A DNA stretch of 64,000 bases from an uncultured Altererythrobacter sp. (GTDB taxonomy: Bacteria; Pseudomonadota; Alphaproteobacteria; Sphingomonadales; Sphingomonadaceae): assembly GCA_913056125.1 (NCBI GenBank), contig CAJXNC010000002.1, forward strand, positions 1-64,000, in the 5' to 3' direction. Below the pieces are notes generated by a model. The model did no database searches, was not told the origin of the DNA, and worked only from the letters and a program-made list of their open reading frames with translations. Within the stretch, counting starts at the first letter, position 1. Every line of letters starts with the position of its first letter. This document shows, one piece after another, positions 25,999-34,987 of this stretch. The position numbers and the translations under genes are program-made.

Positions 25999-26394
25999 TC
26001 AGTCGCCCCCGCCTGGGAGGTTGAGCTGCCAGCTGACGCCGAAGCGGTCGGCCACCCAGGTGAACAGCGCGCTGAAACCATAATTGTCGACCGGCATGAG
26101 CACATTGCCGCCATCGCCGAGCCTGTCTGCCAGCGAGAGGAGCTGAGGCTCGTTGTCGCAATCAATGAAGATCGAGCTCGACGGAGTGAAGCCGAAGTCA
26201 TGCACCGGTGGGCTGTCATTCAGCATCCACTCCGATCCGCCTATGCGAATGCGGGCGGACATAACCTGGCCTGCCATTTCGCCTTCAGGAAATTCGGTCA
26301 GTTCCAGGATCTCGAATCCGGGCACGGCGGATTGCCACAGTTCCAGCGCAGCCTTTGCTTGGCCTTGGAACATGAGGAAGGGACTTGCTTGCAT
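25999..26394 (-). CDS. VOC family protein (PhnB-like)
   Basis: 131 residues starting MQASPFLMFQGQAKAALELW, the opening of PhnB / 3-demethylubiquinone-methyltransferase-like VOC proteins. It ends in VADRFGVSWQLNLP, their usual last strand. It is the gene directly before gloB and may be cotranscribed. A lyase role in the methylglyoxal pathway is tempting, but the sequence is of the PhnB type, not GloA, so the substrate is unknown. Confidence 0.83.
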   Translation of the reverse strand: MQASPFLMFQGQAKAALELWQSAVPGFEILELTEFPEGEMAGQVMSARIRIGGSEWMLNDSPPVHDFGFTPSSSIFIDCDNEPQLLSLADRLGDGGNVLMPVDNYGFSALFTWVADRFGVSWQLNLPGGGD

Positions 26395-26422
26395 CGCTGC
26401 AGTCTACACGAGCGCCAGATGT

Positions 26423-26457
26423 AAGAAAGGCCCGCCCGCGATTGTCACGGACGGGCC
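26423..26457 (-). terminator. Rho-independent terminator of rpsA
   Basis: On the minus strand GGCCCGTCC and GGGCGGGCC form a GC-rich stem with an 11-nt loop, followed by TTTCTT. It lies about 30 bp past the rpsA stop at 26487. Confidence 0.85.
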
Positions 26458-26486
26458 GATCTTGGACCCTCGGAGGGTGAACGCAG

Positions 26487-28187
26487 TTAGTCGTTCTTCT
26501 TGAGCGCTTCGCCCAGAATGTCACCCAGCGAGGCACCGGAGTCGGCCGAGCCGAACTGTGCCACGGCTTCCTTCTCTTCGGCGATCTGGTGTGCCTTGAT
26601 CGAGAAGTTCGGCTTCTTCGAACGATCGAAGCCGGTGATCATGGCATCGACCTTCTGGCCGGTCTGGAAACGATCCGGACGCTGTTCGTCGCGGTCGCGG
26701 CCGAGATCCGAACGTTTGATGAAGCCGGTCGCACCATCGTCGCCAACCTGCACTTCGAGGCCACCATCGCGGACTTCGAGAACGGTGACGGTGACGACCT
26801 GGCCCTTGCGCAGCGCGGAGCCGGCAGCGCCGCCCTCTGCCGGAGCGCCCTTTTCGAGCTGCTTCATGCCGAGGCTGATGCGTTCCTTTTCGATGTCCAC
26901 GTCGAGCACGACGGCCTGGACCTCTTCACCCTTGCGGTGCAGCGCCAGCGCGTCTTCGCCCGAAATGCCCCATGCGATATCCGACATGTGGACCATGCCG
27001 TCGACATCGCCCGGCAGGCCGATGAACAGGCCGAACTCGGTGGCGTTCTTGACTTCGCCCGACACGGTCGAGCCGACCGGATGTGCTTCGGCGAATTCTT
27101 CCCACGGATTGCGCTGGGCCTGCTTGAGGCCGAGCGAAATGCGGCGCTTGTCCGAATCGACTTCGAGGACGACCACTTCGACTTCCTGCGACGTCGAGAC
27201 GATCTTGCCCGGGTGAACGTTCTTCTTGGTCCAGCTCATTTCGGAAACGTGGACCAGACCTTCGATGCCCGGCTCCAGTTCCACGAACGCACCATATTCG
27301 GTGATGTTGGTGACGGTGCCGTTGACCTTGATGCCAACCGGGTACTTGGCGCCAACGCCTTCCCAGGGATCGCTTTCAAGCTGCTTCATGCCCAGCGAGA
27401 TGCGCTGCGTGTCGGCATTGATGCGGATGATCTGCACGGTCACGGTCTGGCCGATCTCGATCACCTCGGAAGGGTGATTGACGCGCTTGTAGCTCATGTC
27501 GGTGACATGCAGCAGGCCGTCGATACCGCCCAGGTCCACAAAGGCGCCGTAATCGGTGATGTTCTTGACCACACCGTCGACGACCTGGCCCTCGGCGAGA
27601 CCGTCGATCAGCTCGCTGCGCTGTTCGGCGCGGGTTTCTTCCAGAACGGCGCGGCGCGAAACGACGATATTGCCGCGGCGGCGGTCCATCTTCAGGATCT
27701 GGAACGGCTGTGGCATGTCCATCAGCGGGGTCACGTCGCGCACCGGACGGATGTCGACCTGCGAACCGGGCAGGAAGGCTACGGCGCCGTCGAGATCGAC
27801 GGTGAAGCCACCCTTCACGCGGCCGAAGATGCGGCCCTCGACGCGCTTGCCTTCGCCGAACTCGCTTTCCAGCTTGTCCCAGGCAGCTTCGCGGCGGGCG
27901 CGGTCGCGGCTGAGCATGGCTTCGCCATCGGCATTTTCGACGCGGTCGACGAACACTTCGACTTCGCTGCCGACTTCAAGGCCGTGCTCGTCTTCGCCAC
28001 GGGCGAATTCGCGCAGGTTGACGCGGCCTTCGCTCTTCAGGCCAACATCGATAATGGCCATGCCGTTTTCGATTGCGGTGACAGTGCCCTTGACGACGCG
28101 GCCTTCAAAGCCGCCCTCGGCGCCGCCGAGCTGTTCATCAAGGAGAGCCGCGAAATCATCGCGGGTAGGATTGGCTGTGCTTGCCAT
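26487..28187 (-). CDS. rpsA: 30S ribosomal protein S1
   Basis: 566 residues with successive S1 (OB-fold) repeats, visible in the recurring pattern G.V..I..YGAFV.L..G..GL.H and SLGLKQ/SLGMKQ near the end of several units. S1 binds mRNA and helps unfold it on the 30S subunit. AGGAAACCC lies upstream of ATG 28187. The gene has a long structured leader. In many proteobacteria cmk lies just upstream; here a gene on the opposite strand sits between them. Confidence 0.97.
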   Translation of the reverse strand: MASTANPTRDDFAALLDEQLGGAEGGFEGRVVKGTVTAIENGMAIIDVGLKSEGRVNLREFARGEDEHGLEVGSEVEVFVDRVENADGEAMLSRDRARREAAWDKLESEFGEGKRVEGRIFGRVKGGFTVDLDGAVAFLPGSQVDIRPVRDVTPLMDMPQPFQILKMDRRRGNIVVSRRAVLEETRAEQRSELIDGLAEGQVVDGVVKNITDYGAFVDLGGIDGLLHVTDMSYKRVNHPSEVIEIGQTVTVQIIRINADTQRISLGMKQLESDPWEGVGAKYPVGIKVNGTVTNITEYGAFVELEPGIEGLVHVSEMSWTKKNVHPGKIVSTSQEVEVVVLEVDSDKRRISLGLKQAQRNPWEEFAEAHPVGSTVSGEVKNATEFGLFIGLPGDVDGMVHMSDIAWGISGEDALALHRKGEEVQAVVLDVDIEKERISLGMKQLEKGAPAEGGAAGSALRKGQVVTVTVLEVRDGGLEVQVGDDGATGFIKRSDLGRDRDEQRPDRFQTGQKVDAMITGFDRSKKPNFSIKAHQIAEEKEAVAQFGSADSGASLGDILGEALKKND

Positions 28188-28223
28188 AAAAATGGGTTTC
28201 CTAACTCAAATTCGTTTTTCCGG

Positions 28224-28320
28224 CCGGGCGGTTCATCCGCCGGTCTTTCTCCACCGCAGCACCATTGCCTTGGTGGGCCAAAGGGCCGAACTGCCTGCGC
28301 GGCCGTATGCCGGTGCAGGC
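28224..28320 (-). promoter_or_regulatory. Structured rpsA leader region
   Basis: Stems seen on the minus strand: GCCTGC...GCAGGC (28293-28320) with an inner pairing, GGCC-CTTT-GGCC (28276-28287), and CCGGCGG...CCGCCCGG (28224-28243). The 500-bp gap 28188-28687 between the two divergent starts holds this leader and both promoters; I see no gene or tRNA in it. S1 is known to autoregulate in other bacteria, so a translational operator is plausible inference. Confidence 0.35.
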
Positions 28321-28687
28321 GCCTTCGGGGCCGGGCATGGAAGCAGCAGCAATCACGCATGTTTCGGGCGACGTTGCGCCCCGGTAGGATGCCGACCATG
28401 CGTGGTTAGCGTGCTGCGGACCTGTTTCCTGTCCGTCAGACGGGCGCGCGCCTAGGCGAAAACCGGCCGCGACGCAAGGAAAAGCGCACCGAAGGCGTGG
28501 CGGCAATTGGGCTAACCCCTCACACCTGACACACTGTCCTGGAGGGAAATCCCCTACCGCTGGTCCAGCCATGCACCTGCCGGTTCGAAATGGCACATTC
28601 GGGAAAGGAAGAGGGGAGCACATGGCGGGCATCTTGTTCCTGCCGCTTTTTTGTAGGAAAGTGCTCGCGGGGAGAGGAGTTCAAACA

Positions 28688-29197
28688 ATGAGCCCGCTTG
28701 TTCGCAATCTTGCTGCTTATGGCGAGTATCACCGCGATCGCAGGAACGTGGTCACGCACCTTGTCGGCATTCCGATGATCTTCCTGGCCGTGGAGGTCCT
28801 GCTTTCGCGCCCGGCATGGGAATTTGGCGGATTTCCGCTGACCCCGGCAATCGTGCTGTCGGCTCTGGCCGCGCTCTATTACTTGCGGCTCGATATCGCG
28901 CTCGGCCTGGTGATGACGACGCTGCTCGCAATTTGCGCCTGGGCCGGGTTTGTCATCGCTTCCATGTCGACATGGGAGTGGCTCGAAAACGGTATCGGTC
29001 TCTTCGTGGTCGGCTGGGTCTTCCAGCTCGTCGGCCACGCCTATGAGGGGCGCAAACCTGCCTTCCTCGACGATCTGAAAAGTCTCTTGGTCGGGCCGAT
29101 ATTCGTGGTTGTTGAACTGGGCTTTGCCATGGGACTGTGTCGCAATCTCAAGCACGCACTCGACCAGCATGCCCGGTACGAGAAAGATATCGCCTAA
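28688..29197 (+). CDS. Mpo1-like (DUF962) membrane protein
   Basis: 169 residues from ATG 28688, with AGAGGAG upstream. The opening YGEYHRDRRNVVTHLVGIP and the later GWVFQLVGHAYEGRKPAFLDD are the conserved DUF962/Mpo1 signatures; there are about four membrane segments. Yeast Mpo1 is a dioxygenase in 2-hydroxy fatty acid alpha-oxidation; the conserved histidines here (H15, H24 and the GHAYEG His) fit that metal site. It is divergent from rpsA and convergent with cmk, overlapping it by 4 bp. Confidence 0.85.
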   Translation: MSPLVRNLAAYGEYHRDRRNVVTHLVGIPMIFLAVEVLLSRPAWEFGGFPLTPAIVLSALAALYYLRLDIALGLVMTTLLAICAWAGFVIASMSTWEWLENGIGLFVVGWVFQLVGHAYEGRKPAFLDDLKSLLVGPIFVVVELGFAMGLCRNLKHALDQHARYEKDIA

Positions 29198-29829
29198 GGG
29201 CAGGGCGTCTGCCCGGTCGCCTCGTTGACCACGGCAATTGCGGCAGCAATCGCTTCTTCCTTCGTCATCTCCGACGTATCGAGCAGGAAAGCATCCTCGG
29301 CTGGGATCAGCGGTGCGTCCTTGCGCGTGGTGTCGCGGGTGTCGCGGCGACGCAAATCGTCCTCGATCTCCACCAGTGTATGGCTTTCGCCGCGCGCGCG
29401 CATTTCCGCCCAACGACGTTTGGCGCGCGCCTCGACGCTGGCCGTGACGAACAGCTTTACATCAGCCTCGGGGGCAATCACCGTGCCGATGTCGCGACCG
29501 TCAAGCACTGCGCCGTTCGGCTGCGTGGCGAAATCGCGTTGCCGCTCGAACAGGGCCTTTCGAACGCCTGGATGGACGGAAGCGCGGCTCGCCAGCCCGC
29601 CGGTCGCCTCGCTGCGCAATTCGGGATGGCCGAGCAGTTCGTCGGGGAAGTTGGTTGCTCCCAGGGCTTCTGCGGGATCGTTCGGATCTCCACCATAGAG
29701 CGATACCTGGTAGCCGACCGCGCGATAGAGCAGGCCGGTATCGAGATGCGGAAGGCCGAAATGCCGTGCCAGCGCCTTGGCAATCGTGCCCTTTCCCGAA
29801 GCTGTAGGTCCATCGACGGCAATGATCAT
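29194..29829 (-). CDS. cmk: (d)CMP kinase
   Basis: 211 residues from ATG 29829. The P-loop is GPTASGKGT near residues 7-15, followed by HFGLPHLDTGLLYRAV and LDGRDIGTVIAPEADVKLFV, all typical of Cmk. It phosphorylates CMP and dCMP. The start overlaps the stop of the preceding 69-residue gene by 4 bp. Confidence 0.95.
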   Translation of the reverse strand: MIIAVDGPTASGKGTIAKALARHFGLPHLDTGLLYRAVGYQVSLYGGDPNDPAEALGATNFPDELLGHPELRSEATGGLASRASVHPGVRKALFERQRDFATQPNGAVLDGRDIGTVIAPEADVKLFVTASVEARAKRRWAEMRARGESHTLVEIEDDLRRRDTRDTTRKDAPLIPAEDAFLLDTSEMTKEEAIAAAIAVVNEATGQTPCP

Positions 29830-30035
29830 GAGAATGTGTCTTTCCCCTGTTTGGGCGTGACGATCTTGCGTTCGCCGGCGCGCCAGCGGAAATGAAGCAG
29901 GACAAGGCCAAGCACGGCGACGATGCAATTCACCGCCAGGGTTCTCGGATCGAGCGTCCAGTCCGCCCAGTAGAGTGAGGAGCCGATGGCAAAGGCGAAC
30001 AGGATCATGGCAGCCAGAACGCGGCGGAGGATCAT
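29826..30035 (-). CDS. Small membrane protein coupled to cmk
   Basis: 69 residues from ATG 30035, overlapping the stop of the upstream gene and the start of cmk (ATGA on both sides). Two hydrophobic stretches (LAAMILFAFAIGSSLYW and LAVNCIVAVLGLVLLHF) and a basic tail. GGCGGAGG lies just before the start. No family is recognised. The tight overlaps argue that it is a real gene. Confidence 0.6.
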   Translation of the reverse strand: MILRRVLAAMILFAFAIGSSLYWADWTLDPRTLAVNCIVAVLGLVLLHFRWRAGERKIVTPKQGKDTFS

Positions 30036-30292
30036 GGCGCCTTCGTGCGGCCGCGCCAAGCCTTGGACAGGCCCCAGATGGCAATCGCCGCCCAGAAGCC
30101 TTCCAGGACGAGGCTGGGCCAATTGGTGTGGACCAGCAGCGAGATTGTCAGCAGCGCCGCGCCGGTCAGGTTTACGCCGTGCAGGATCCACGGGTTCGGC
30201 TTGTCCGAAGCGGTCAAGTAGAAATAGGCACCGATAATGCAGGCGGTGCCGACAAAGCCCACTAGCGAATAGATATCGAGCTCGGTTGTCAC
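30032..30292 (-). CDS. CBU_0592-like small membrane protein
   Basis: 86 residues from GTG 30292. Three membrane segments (YSLVGFVGTACIIGAYFYL, LHGVNLTGAALLTISLLV and LVLEGFWAAIAIWGL) match the layout of the CBU_0592 family; the NPWILHGVNLTGA segment is characteristic. Function unknown. It is translationally coupled to the 69-residue gene and through it to cmk. Confidence 0.72.
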   Translation of the reverse strand: MTTELDIYSLVGFVGTACIIGAYFYLTASDKPNPWILHGVNLTGAALLTISLLVHTNWPSLVLEGFWAAIAIWGLSKAWRGRTKAP

Positions 30293-30304
30293 CGGCCGCC
30301 AACC

Positions 30305-30757
30305 TCACTCATAGCTGGCGAAGACGGAGTAGCCTGCCTCGCCAAAGGCGATGACCTGGTAGGGTTGGACCTGGTTGCCCATTTCCATGCCGGGCGAGCC
30401 GATCGGCATCCCCGGGACAGCAAGTCCGACCACGCCGGCGGGACGTTCTTCGAGCAGGCGGGCAATGTCTGCGGCAGGCACATGGCCTTCGATCACATAG
30501 CCTTCGACGATCATGGTGTGGCACGACCGCAGCTCGGCAGGCACACCGTGCATGTCCTTGACGCCCGCCATGTCAGCGCTCTGCGTAACCGAAACCTCGG
30601 CATGCATGCCTTCCCGCACATGCTCGGCCCATTCATCGCAGCACCCGCAATTGGGGTCCTTGAACATGGTGTAGGCTGCTGCCTGTGCCGCGCTCGAGCA
30701 GGCGGCAAGCGTCATCAGGACGGGGGCCAGCAAGTTGCGGATTGAGCGGGTGGTCAT
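30305..30757 (-). CDS. DUF411 metal-binding protein
   Basis: 150 residues from ATG 30757, preceded by GGAGAAG. A hydrophobic N-terminus with a possible lipobox (LAAC) or signal peptide precedes the DUF411 hallmarks: FKDPNCGCCDEWAEH with a CxCC cluster near the mature N-terminus, HGVPAELRSCHTMIV and GYVIEGHVPAADI. Relatives are periplasmic metal-binding proteins, often next to copper genes. No copper genes are nearby, so the metal is unknown. It ends 12 bp before the GTG of the CBU_0592-like gene. Confidence 0.85.
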   Translation of the reverse strand: MTTRSIRNLLAPVLMTLAACSSAAQAAAYTMFKDPNCGCCDEWAEHVREGMHAEVSVTQSADMAGVKDMHGVPAELRSCHTMIVEGYVIEGHVPAADIARLLEERPAGVVGLAVPGMPIGSPGMEMGNQVQPYQVIAFGEAGYSVFASYE

Positions 30758-30785
30758 CGGACTTCTCCGTTGCAGTAAAGGCTGA

Positions 30786-32132
30786 CTATCTGGAGGCAGT
30801 GGCCTGTTCGAGCAAGTCCGCAAATGTCGGAAAGCTGGTGGCGATGGGGCGCGTATCGTCGACCAGCACGCCATCTGTGCTGGCAAGCCCGGCAATGGCC
30901 ATCGCCATGGCGATACGGTGGTCGAGATGCGTCTTGACCCGCGCATTGGCCGTGCCGCGTAGCGGAGCGCCGCCGCTGCCATGGATTGTCAGGCCGTCTT
31001 CGTGCTCTTCCAGCTGTACGCCTGCGGCGGCGAGCGCCTCGGCCATGGAGGTGAGGCGATCCGATTCCTTGACGCGCAATTCGTCGAGGCCGGTTGTGGT
31101 TGTAACGCCCTCTGCCAGCGCCGCAGCGACGAAGAGAACGGGGAATTCGTCGATCATCGAGGGTGCGACTGCAGGATCCACCGCGATGCCCTTCAGCTTT
31201 GAATACCGCACGCGGAGGTCCGCCACCGGTTCGCCGCCGACTTCGCGCCGGTCCAATTCCTCGATCGAGCCACCCATCTGCCGCAGTACATCGAACAGGC
31301 CGGCGCGCGTGGGATTGAGGCCGACATTCTCGACCACGAGGTCGCTTCCCGGAACGAGCAGGGCCGCGACCACGAAGAAGGCGGCGCTGGAAGGATCGCC
31401 CGGCACGGTGATGGTCTGGGCTTTCAGTTCTGCTTCGCCCTTGAGCGTGATCACCCGCTCGCCATCCTTCTCTTCGACCGAGAGATCTGCGCCAAAGCCC
31501 TTGAGCATGCGTTCCGAATGGTCGCGCGTCGGCACTGGCTCGATCACGGTGGTGGTTCCGGCGGTGTTGAGGCCCGCCAGCAGCACGGCGCTTTTCACCT
31601 GCGCCGAGGCCACGGGCAGGCGGTAGGTAGTCGGCATGGCGGGCGAAATACCGCGCAGGGTGAGGGGAAGGCGACCGCCCTCGCTGGCCTCGAATTCCGC
31701 ACCAATCTGGCTCAGCGGATCAATCACCCGGCCCATCGGGCGCTTGGAGAGGCTCGCATCGCCCACGAAAGTGGCGGTGATCGGATGGCTGGCGACGAGG
31801 CCCATCAGCAGGCGCGTGCTCGTGCCGCTATTGCCCATGTCGAGCGGCTGTGCAGGCTGGAGCAATCCGCCAACGCCCACGCCGTGGATCGACCAGGTAC
31901 CGTTTTCCTCGCGATTGATTGTCGCGCCCATGGCCCGCATGGCGGCAGCCGTGGCGAGTACGTCCTCGCCTTCGAGCAGGCCGGTCACCCGCGTTTCGCC
32001 CACCGCCAATGCACCGAGCATGAGCGAGCGATGGCTGATCGACTTGTCGCCCGGCACGCGGATGCGGCCCGTTAGCGGCCCCATGGCGGCGAAGGTGCGC
32101 GGTGTCGGGTCACTATCTGCTGGTGCGGACAC
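30786..32132 (-). CDS. aroA: 3-phosphoshikimate 1-carboxyvinyltransferase (EPSP synthase)
   Basis: 448 residues. The shikimate-binding PGDKSISHR near residue 30, [11 protein letters not shown] and the C-terminal [12 protein letters not shown] are all intact. It makes EPSP from shikimate-3-phosphate and PEP, supplying chorismate for the tryptophan route whose late genes are at 10.9-13.7 kb. The NSGTSTR motif, with Ser rather than Ala, points to the glyphosate-tolerant class II-like type found in alphaproteobacteria; that reading is inference. Confidence 0.96.
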   Translation of the reverse strand: MSAPADSDPTPRTFAAMGPLTGRIRVPGDKSISHRSLMLGALAVGETRVTGLLEGEDVLATAAAMRAMGATINREENGTWSIHGVGVGGLLQPAQPLDMGNSGTSTRLLMGLVASHPITATFVGDASLSKRPMGRVIDPLSQIGAEFEASEGGRLPLTLRGISPAMPTTYRLPVASAQVKSAVLLAGLNTAGTTTVIEPVPTRDHSERMLKGFGADLSVEEKDGERVITLKGEAELKAQTITVPGDPSSAAFFVVAALLVPGSDLVVENVGLNPTRAGLFDVLRQMGGSIEELDRREVGGEPVADLRVRYSKLKGIAVDPAVAPSMIDEFPVLFVAAALAEGVTTTTGLDELRVKESDRLTSMAEALAAAGVQLEEHEDGLTIHGSGGAPLRGTANARVKTHLDHRIAMAMAIAGLASTDGVLVDDTRPIATSFPTFADLLEQATASR

Positions 32133-32310
32133 GGTTTCTCCGTAAGGAAGGGGCGATAAAGTGCGCGCGTCTTTGACAGCGACACGGCCCTATGGCAAGG
32201 CGCGCCCGCTCTTGATTCCGGCTCTTGATTTGACAAGAGGCGGCATCCATCAAGTCACGTGATTTTTTGCTACGCAGTTCGCCCAAGGGCGGACGATTGA
32301 GGACATCTAT

Positions 32311-32634
32311 ATGGTAAAGCCAGAATGGGGCACGAAGCGCACCTGTCCCAAATGCGGGGAACGCTTCTACGACCTGGGCAAGGAAGACCCGGTCACCTGC
32401 ATCGAATGCGGCAATGAATGGACGCCCGAGCCCGTGCTCAAGTCCAAGCAGCCGATTCCGTTCGAGGAAGAGAAGAAGAAAGAAGACGAGAAGAGCGATA
32501 GCGATCTCGCCGATGACGATCTGGAAGATATCGACGAGGACGATGATTCGCCCGACAACGATGTCGATCTGGGCGGCGATGACGACCTCGGCGTCGATAC
32601 CGCGTCGGACGATGACGGTGACGACGATAACTGA
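32311..32634 (+). CDS. FYDLN-acid (TIGR02300) protein
   Basis: 107 residues. The N-terminus holds a zinc-ribbon-like pair, CPKCG and CIECG, around the FYDLGKEDP motif that names the family, followed by a very acidic tail (runs of D and E). The family is conserved in alphaproteobacteria and its function is unknown. It is divergent from aroA and upstream of a tRNA. Confidence 0.9.
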   Translation: MVKPEWGTKRTCPKCGERFYDLGKEDPVTCIECGNEWTPEPVLKSKQPIPFEEEKKKEDEKSDSDLADDDLEDIDEDDDSPDNDVDLGGDDDLGVDTASDDDGDDDN

Positions 32635-32743
32635 TATGTAATTCCCACTTGCGCTTTGGGAGGTTCGGCAATATTGGGCCACCTCCCCGCGAGGGGAACC
32701 GCATCCATAAGCCTCCCGGCCGGGTGCGGAACATGAATGGAAC

Positions 32744-32819
<76 letters not shown>

Positions 32820-32859
32820 TTCAACCTGAAACAGTCGGATTTCGTATAGGAAATTCGCA

Positions 32860-32894
32860 CGCTGGCCGACGAGTTCTCGTCCGCCGGCGTTTTT
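32860..32894 (+). terminator. Rho-independent terminator after tRNA-Ala
   Basis: CGCTGGC-C-GACGAG pairs with CTCGTC-C-GCCGGCG around a TT loop. The stem has 13 pairs with one internal C/C mismatch and a TTTTT tail. It separates the tRNA from the ffh operon. Confidence 0.88.
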
Positions 32895-32902
32895 CGCGTT
32901 TA

Positions 32903-32920
32903 TCACTGGTTCGCCAGTGA
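32903..32920 (+). promoter_or_regulatory. TTCG-capped hairpin directly before the ffh ribosome binding site
   Basis: TCACTGG, loop TTCG and CCAGTGA form a perfect 7-bp stem that ends one base before GAAGGAG (32921-32927). It may shield or present the ribosome binding site, or mark the transcript 5' end. Confidence 0.45.
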
Positions 32921-32938
32921 GAAGGAGTTTTGAGGCAC

Positions 32939-34417
32939 ATGTTCGACAGCCTGTCAGACAATCTGAACAGCGTCTTCGACCGCCTGCGCGGGCGCGGGGC
33001 GCTCGGAGAGCAGGATGTGCGCGATGCCATGCGCGAAGTTCGCGTGGCGCTCCTGGAAGCGGACGTGGCGCTGCCCGTCGCGCGCGACTTCATCGCCCGC
33101 GTTACCGAAAAGGCCGTGGGCGAGAAGGTCCTCAAATCGGTCAAGCCGGGCCAGCAAGTGGTCAAGATCGTCAATGACGAACTGATCGAGATGCTCGGCG
33201 GCGCGGATGTGGGCGAGGGCTCGGACGCTATCCCGCTCAATCTCGATGTCCGTCCGCCCGCCGTGGTGATGATGGTCGGCCTGCAGGGTTCGGGTAAGAC
33301 CACCAGCACCGCCAAGATCGCCAAGCTGCTCAAGGACAAGAACGGCAAGAAGCCGCTCATGGCCTCGCTCGACGTCAACCGTCCGGCAGCGCAGGAACAG
33401 CTTGCCGTGCTGGGCGAACAGGCCGGTGTCGCCACTTTGCCGATCGTGCAGGGCCAGCAGCCGGTCGATATCGCCAAGCGCGCGCTCGAATCCGCGAAAC
33501 TGCAGAATGTCGACGTGCTGTTGCTCGATACGGCAGGCCGCTTGCATGTCGACGAAGCGCTGATGGCCGAGATGAAGGCCGTCGCCGGCGTTTCCGATCC
33601 GGCAGAAGTGCTGCTCGTCGTCGACAGCCTGACAGGCCAGGACGCGGTGAATGTCGCCAAGAGCTTTACCGAGGAAGTACCGCTGACCGGTGTCGTGCTG
33701 ACCCGCATGGACGGCGATGCCCGCGGCGGTGCGGCTCTGTCCATGCGCGCGGTCACCGGCAAGCCGATCAAGTTTGCCGGTACCGGCGAAAAGATCGACG
33801 CGATCGAGCGTTTCCACCCGGCGCGCGTTGCCGACCGCATCCTTGGCATGGGCGATGTCGTTTCGCTGGTCGAAAAGGCTGCCGAAGTCGTCGACCGCGA
33901 AGAGGCCGACAAGATGGCCGAGCGGATGATGCAGGGGAAGTTCGACATGAACGACCTGCGCACCCAGCTTTCCCAGATGCAGAAGATGGGCGGCCTTGGA
34001 ATGCTGGCGAGCATGATGCCGGGCATGAAGAAGGCCAAGGCGGCGATGGCTCAGTCGGGCATGGACGACAAGGTGCTGGTGCACATGGATGCCATCATCG
34101 GTTCCATGACCAAGAAGGAGCGCGCGCGCCCCGAACTGATGAACGCAAAGCGCAAGAAGCGCGTTGCGGCCGGTTCGGGCACCTCGGTGCAGGAGATCAA
34201 CAAGCTCCTCAAGATGCACCAGGAAATGGGCCGCGCGATGAAGCAGATCAAGAAGATGGGCGGGCTCAAGGGCCTTGCCGCCATGTTCGGCGGCGGGGGT
34301 GGTGGCATGCCCGGTGGGATGGGTGGCGGCGCTGCGCCTGGTGGGCTTCCCGGCCTTCCCGGCGGCGGTGCAGGAGGCCTTCCGCCCGATTTACAGAATT
34401 TGTTGAACAAGAAGTAA
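32939..34417 (+). CDS. ffh: Signal recognition particle protein Ffh
   Basis: 492 residues. N domain (about 1-90), then the G domain with P-loop GLQGSGKTTSTAKIA, DTAGRLHVDE and TRMDGDARGG, then the methionine-rich M domain (MQKMGGLGMLASMMPGM) that binds signal peptides and 4.5S RNA. The C-terminus carries a long Gly/Pro-rich tail. I use ATG 32939; a TTG at 32930 is the alternative. First gene of ffh-rpsP-rimM-...-trmD-rplS. Confidence 0.97.
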   Translation: MFDSLSDNLNSVFDRLRGRGALGEQDVRDAMREVRVALLEADVALPVARDFIARVTEKAVGEKVLKSVKPGQQVVKIVNDELIEMLGGADVGEGSDAIPLNLDVRPPAVVMMVGLQGSGKTTSTAKIAKLLKDKNGKKPLMASLDVNRPAAQEQLAVLGEQAGVATLPIVQGQQPVDIAKRALESAKLQNVDVLLLDTAGRLHVDEALMAEMKAVAGVSDPAEVLLVVDSLTGQDAVNVAKSFTEEVPLTGVVLTRMDGDARGGAALSMRAVTGKPIKFAGTGEKIDAIERFHPARVADRILGMGDVVSLVEKAAEVVDREEADKMAERMMQGKFDMNDLRTQLSQMQKMGGLGMLASMMPGMKKAKAAMAQSGMDDKVLVHMDAIIGSMTKKERARPELMNAKRKKRVAAGSGTSVQEINKLLKMHQEMGRAMKQIKKMGGLKGLAAMFGGGGGGMPGGMGGGAAPGGLPGLPGGGAGGLPPDLQNLLNKK

Positions 34418-34450
34418 TTTCAAAGATTTGGACTGGAAAGGTTAGATACA

Positions 34451-34981
34451 ATGGCAGTTACAATCCGTCTTTCGCGCGGTGGCGCCAAGAAGCGTCCCTA
34501 TTACCGCATCGTCGCCGCAGACAGCCGCAAGCCGCGCGATGGCCGCTATCTCGAGCAGATCGGTACCTACAACCCGATGCTCCCCAAGGATGACGAAAAC
34601 CGCGTCAAGCTGAACGAGGACCGCGCCCGCTACTGGCTGAGCGTTGGCGCCACCACCAGCGACCGCGTTGCCCGTTTCCTCGATGCTGCCGGCATCAAGG
34701 AGCGTGCGCCGAAGAACAACCCGCAGAAGGCCGAACCGGGCGAAGCTGCCAAGGAACGCGCCGAGGAAAAGGCGGCCAAGATCGCTGAAGCCGAAGAAGC
34801 CGCCAAGGCTGCCGAGGAAGAAGCAAAGGCCGCTGCCGAAGCACCGGCTGAAGAAGCCGCAGCCGAAGAGGCTCCGGCCGAGGAAGCTGCTGCTGCTGAG
34901 GAAGCACCGGCCGAAGAGGCTGCTGCCGAGGAAGCTCCCGCTGAGGAAGCACCGGCTGAAGAAGAGAAGGCTGCGGAGTAA
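34451..34981 (+). CDS. rpsP: 30S ribosomal protein S16 with Ala/Glu-rich extension
   Basis: 176 residues, about twice the usual 80-90. The first 80 or so are a normal S16 core ([21 protein letters not shown]... [11 protein letters not shown]). The rest, from about residue 90, is a low-complexity tail of alternating E and A with some P and K, the last 60 residues almost only A, E and P. S16 is needed for early 30S assembly. The tail is continuous in frame with no sign of frameshift. Confidence 0.95.
   Translation: MAVTIRLSRGGAKKRPYYRIVAADSRKPRDGRYLEQIGTYNPMLPKDDENRVKLNEDRARYWLSVGATTSDRVARFLDAAGIKERAPKNNPQKAEPGEAAKERAEEKAAKIAEAEEAAKAAEEEAKAAAEAPAEEAAAEEAPAEEAAAAEEAPAEEAAAEEAPAEEAPAEEEKAAE
34781..34978 (+). 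repeat. Low-complexity GA-rich repeat encoding the S16 tail
   Basis: Imperfect repeats of GAAGAAGC, GAGGAAGC and GCACCGGC(C)GAAGA units encode EEA/EEAP motifs. Synonymous variation between units suggests expansion is old or under length turnover rather than recent slippage. Confidence 0.6.
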
Positions 34982-34987
34982 TCCGAG

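Noticed and set aside
28037-28399. 120-codon minus-strand frame in the rpsA leader
   Set aside because: It overlaps the rpsA start in another frame, is Arg/Cys-rich without a recognisable domain, and the leader is better explained as structured RNA.
26589-28409. 606-codon plus-strand frame antisense to rpsA
   Set aside because: Mirror of the repeated S1 domains; no start signal and no homology that I can recognise.
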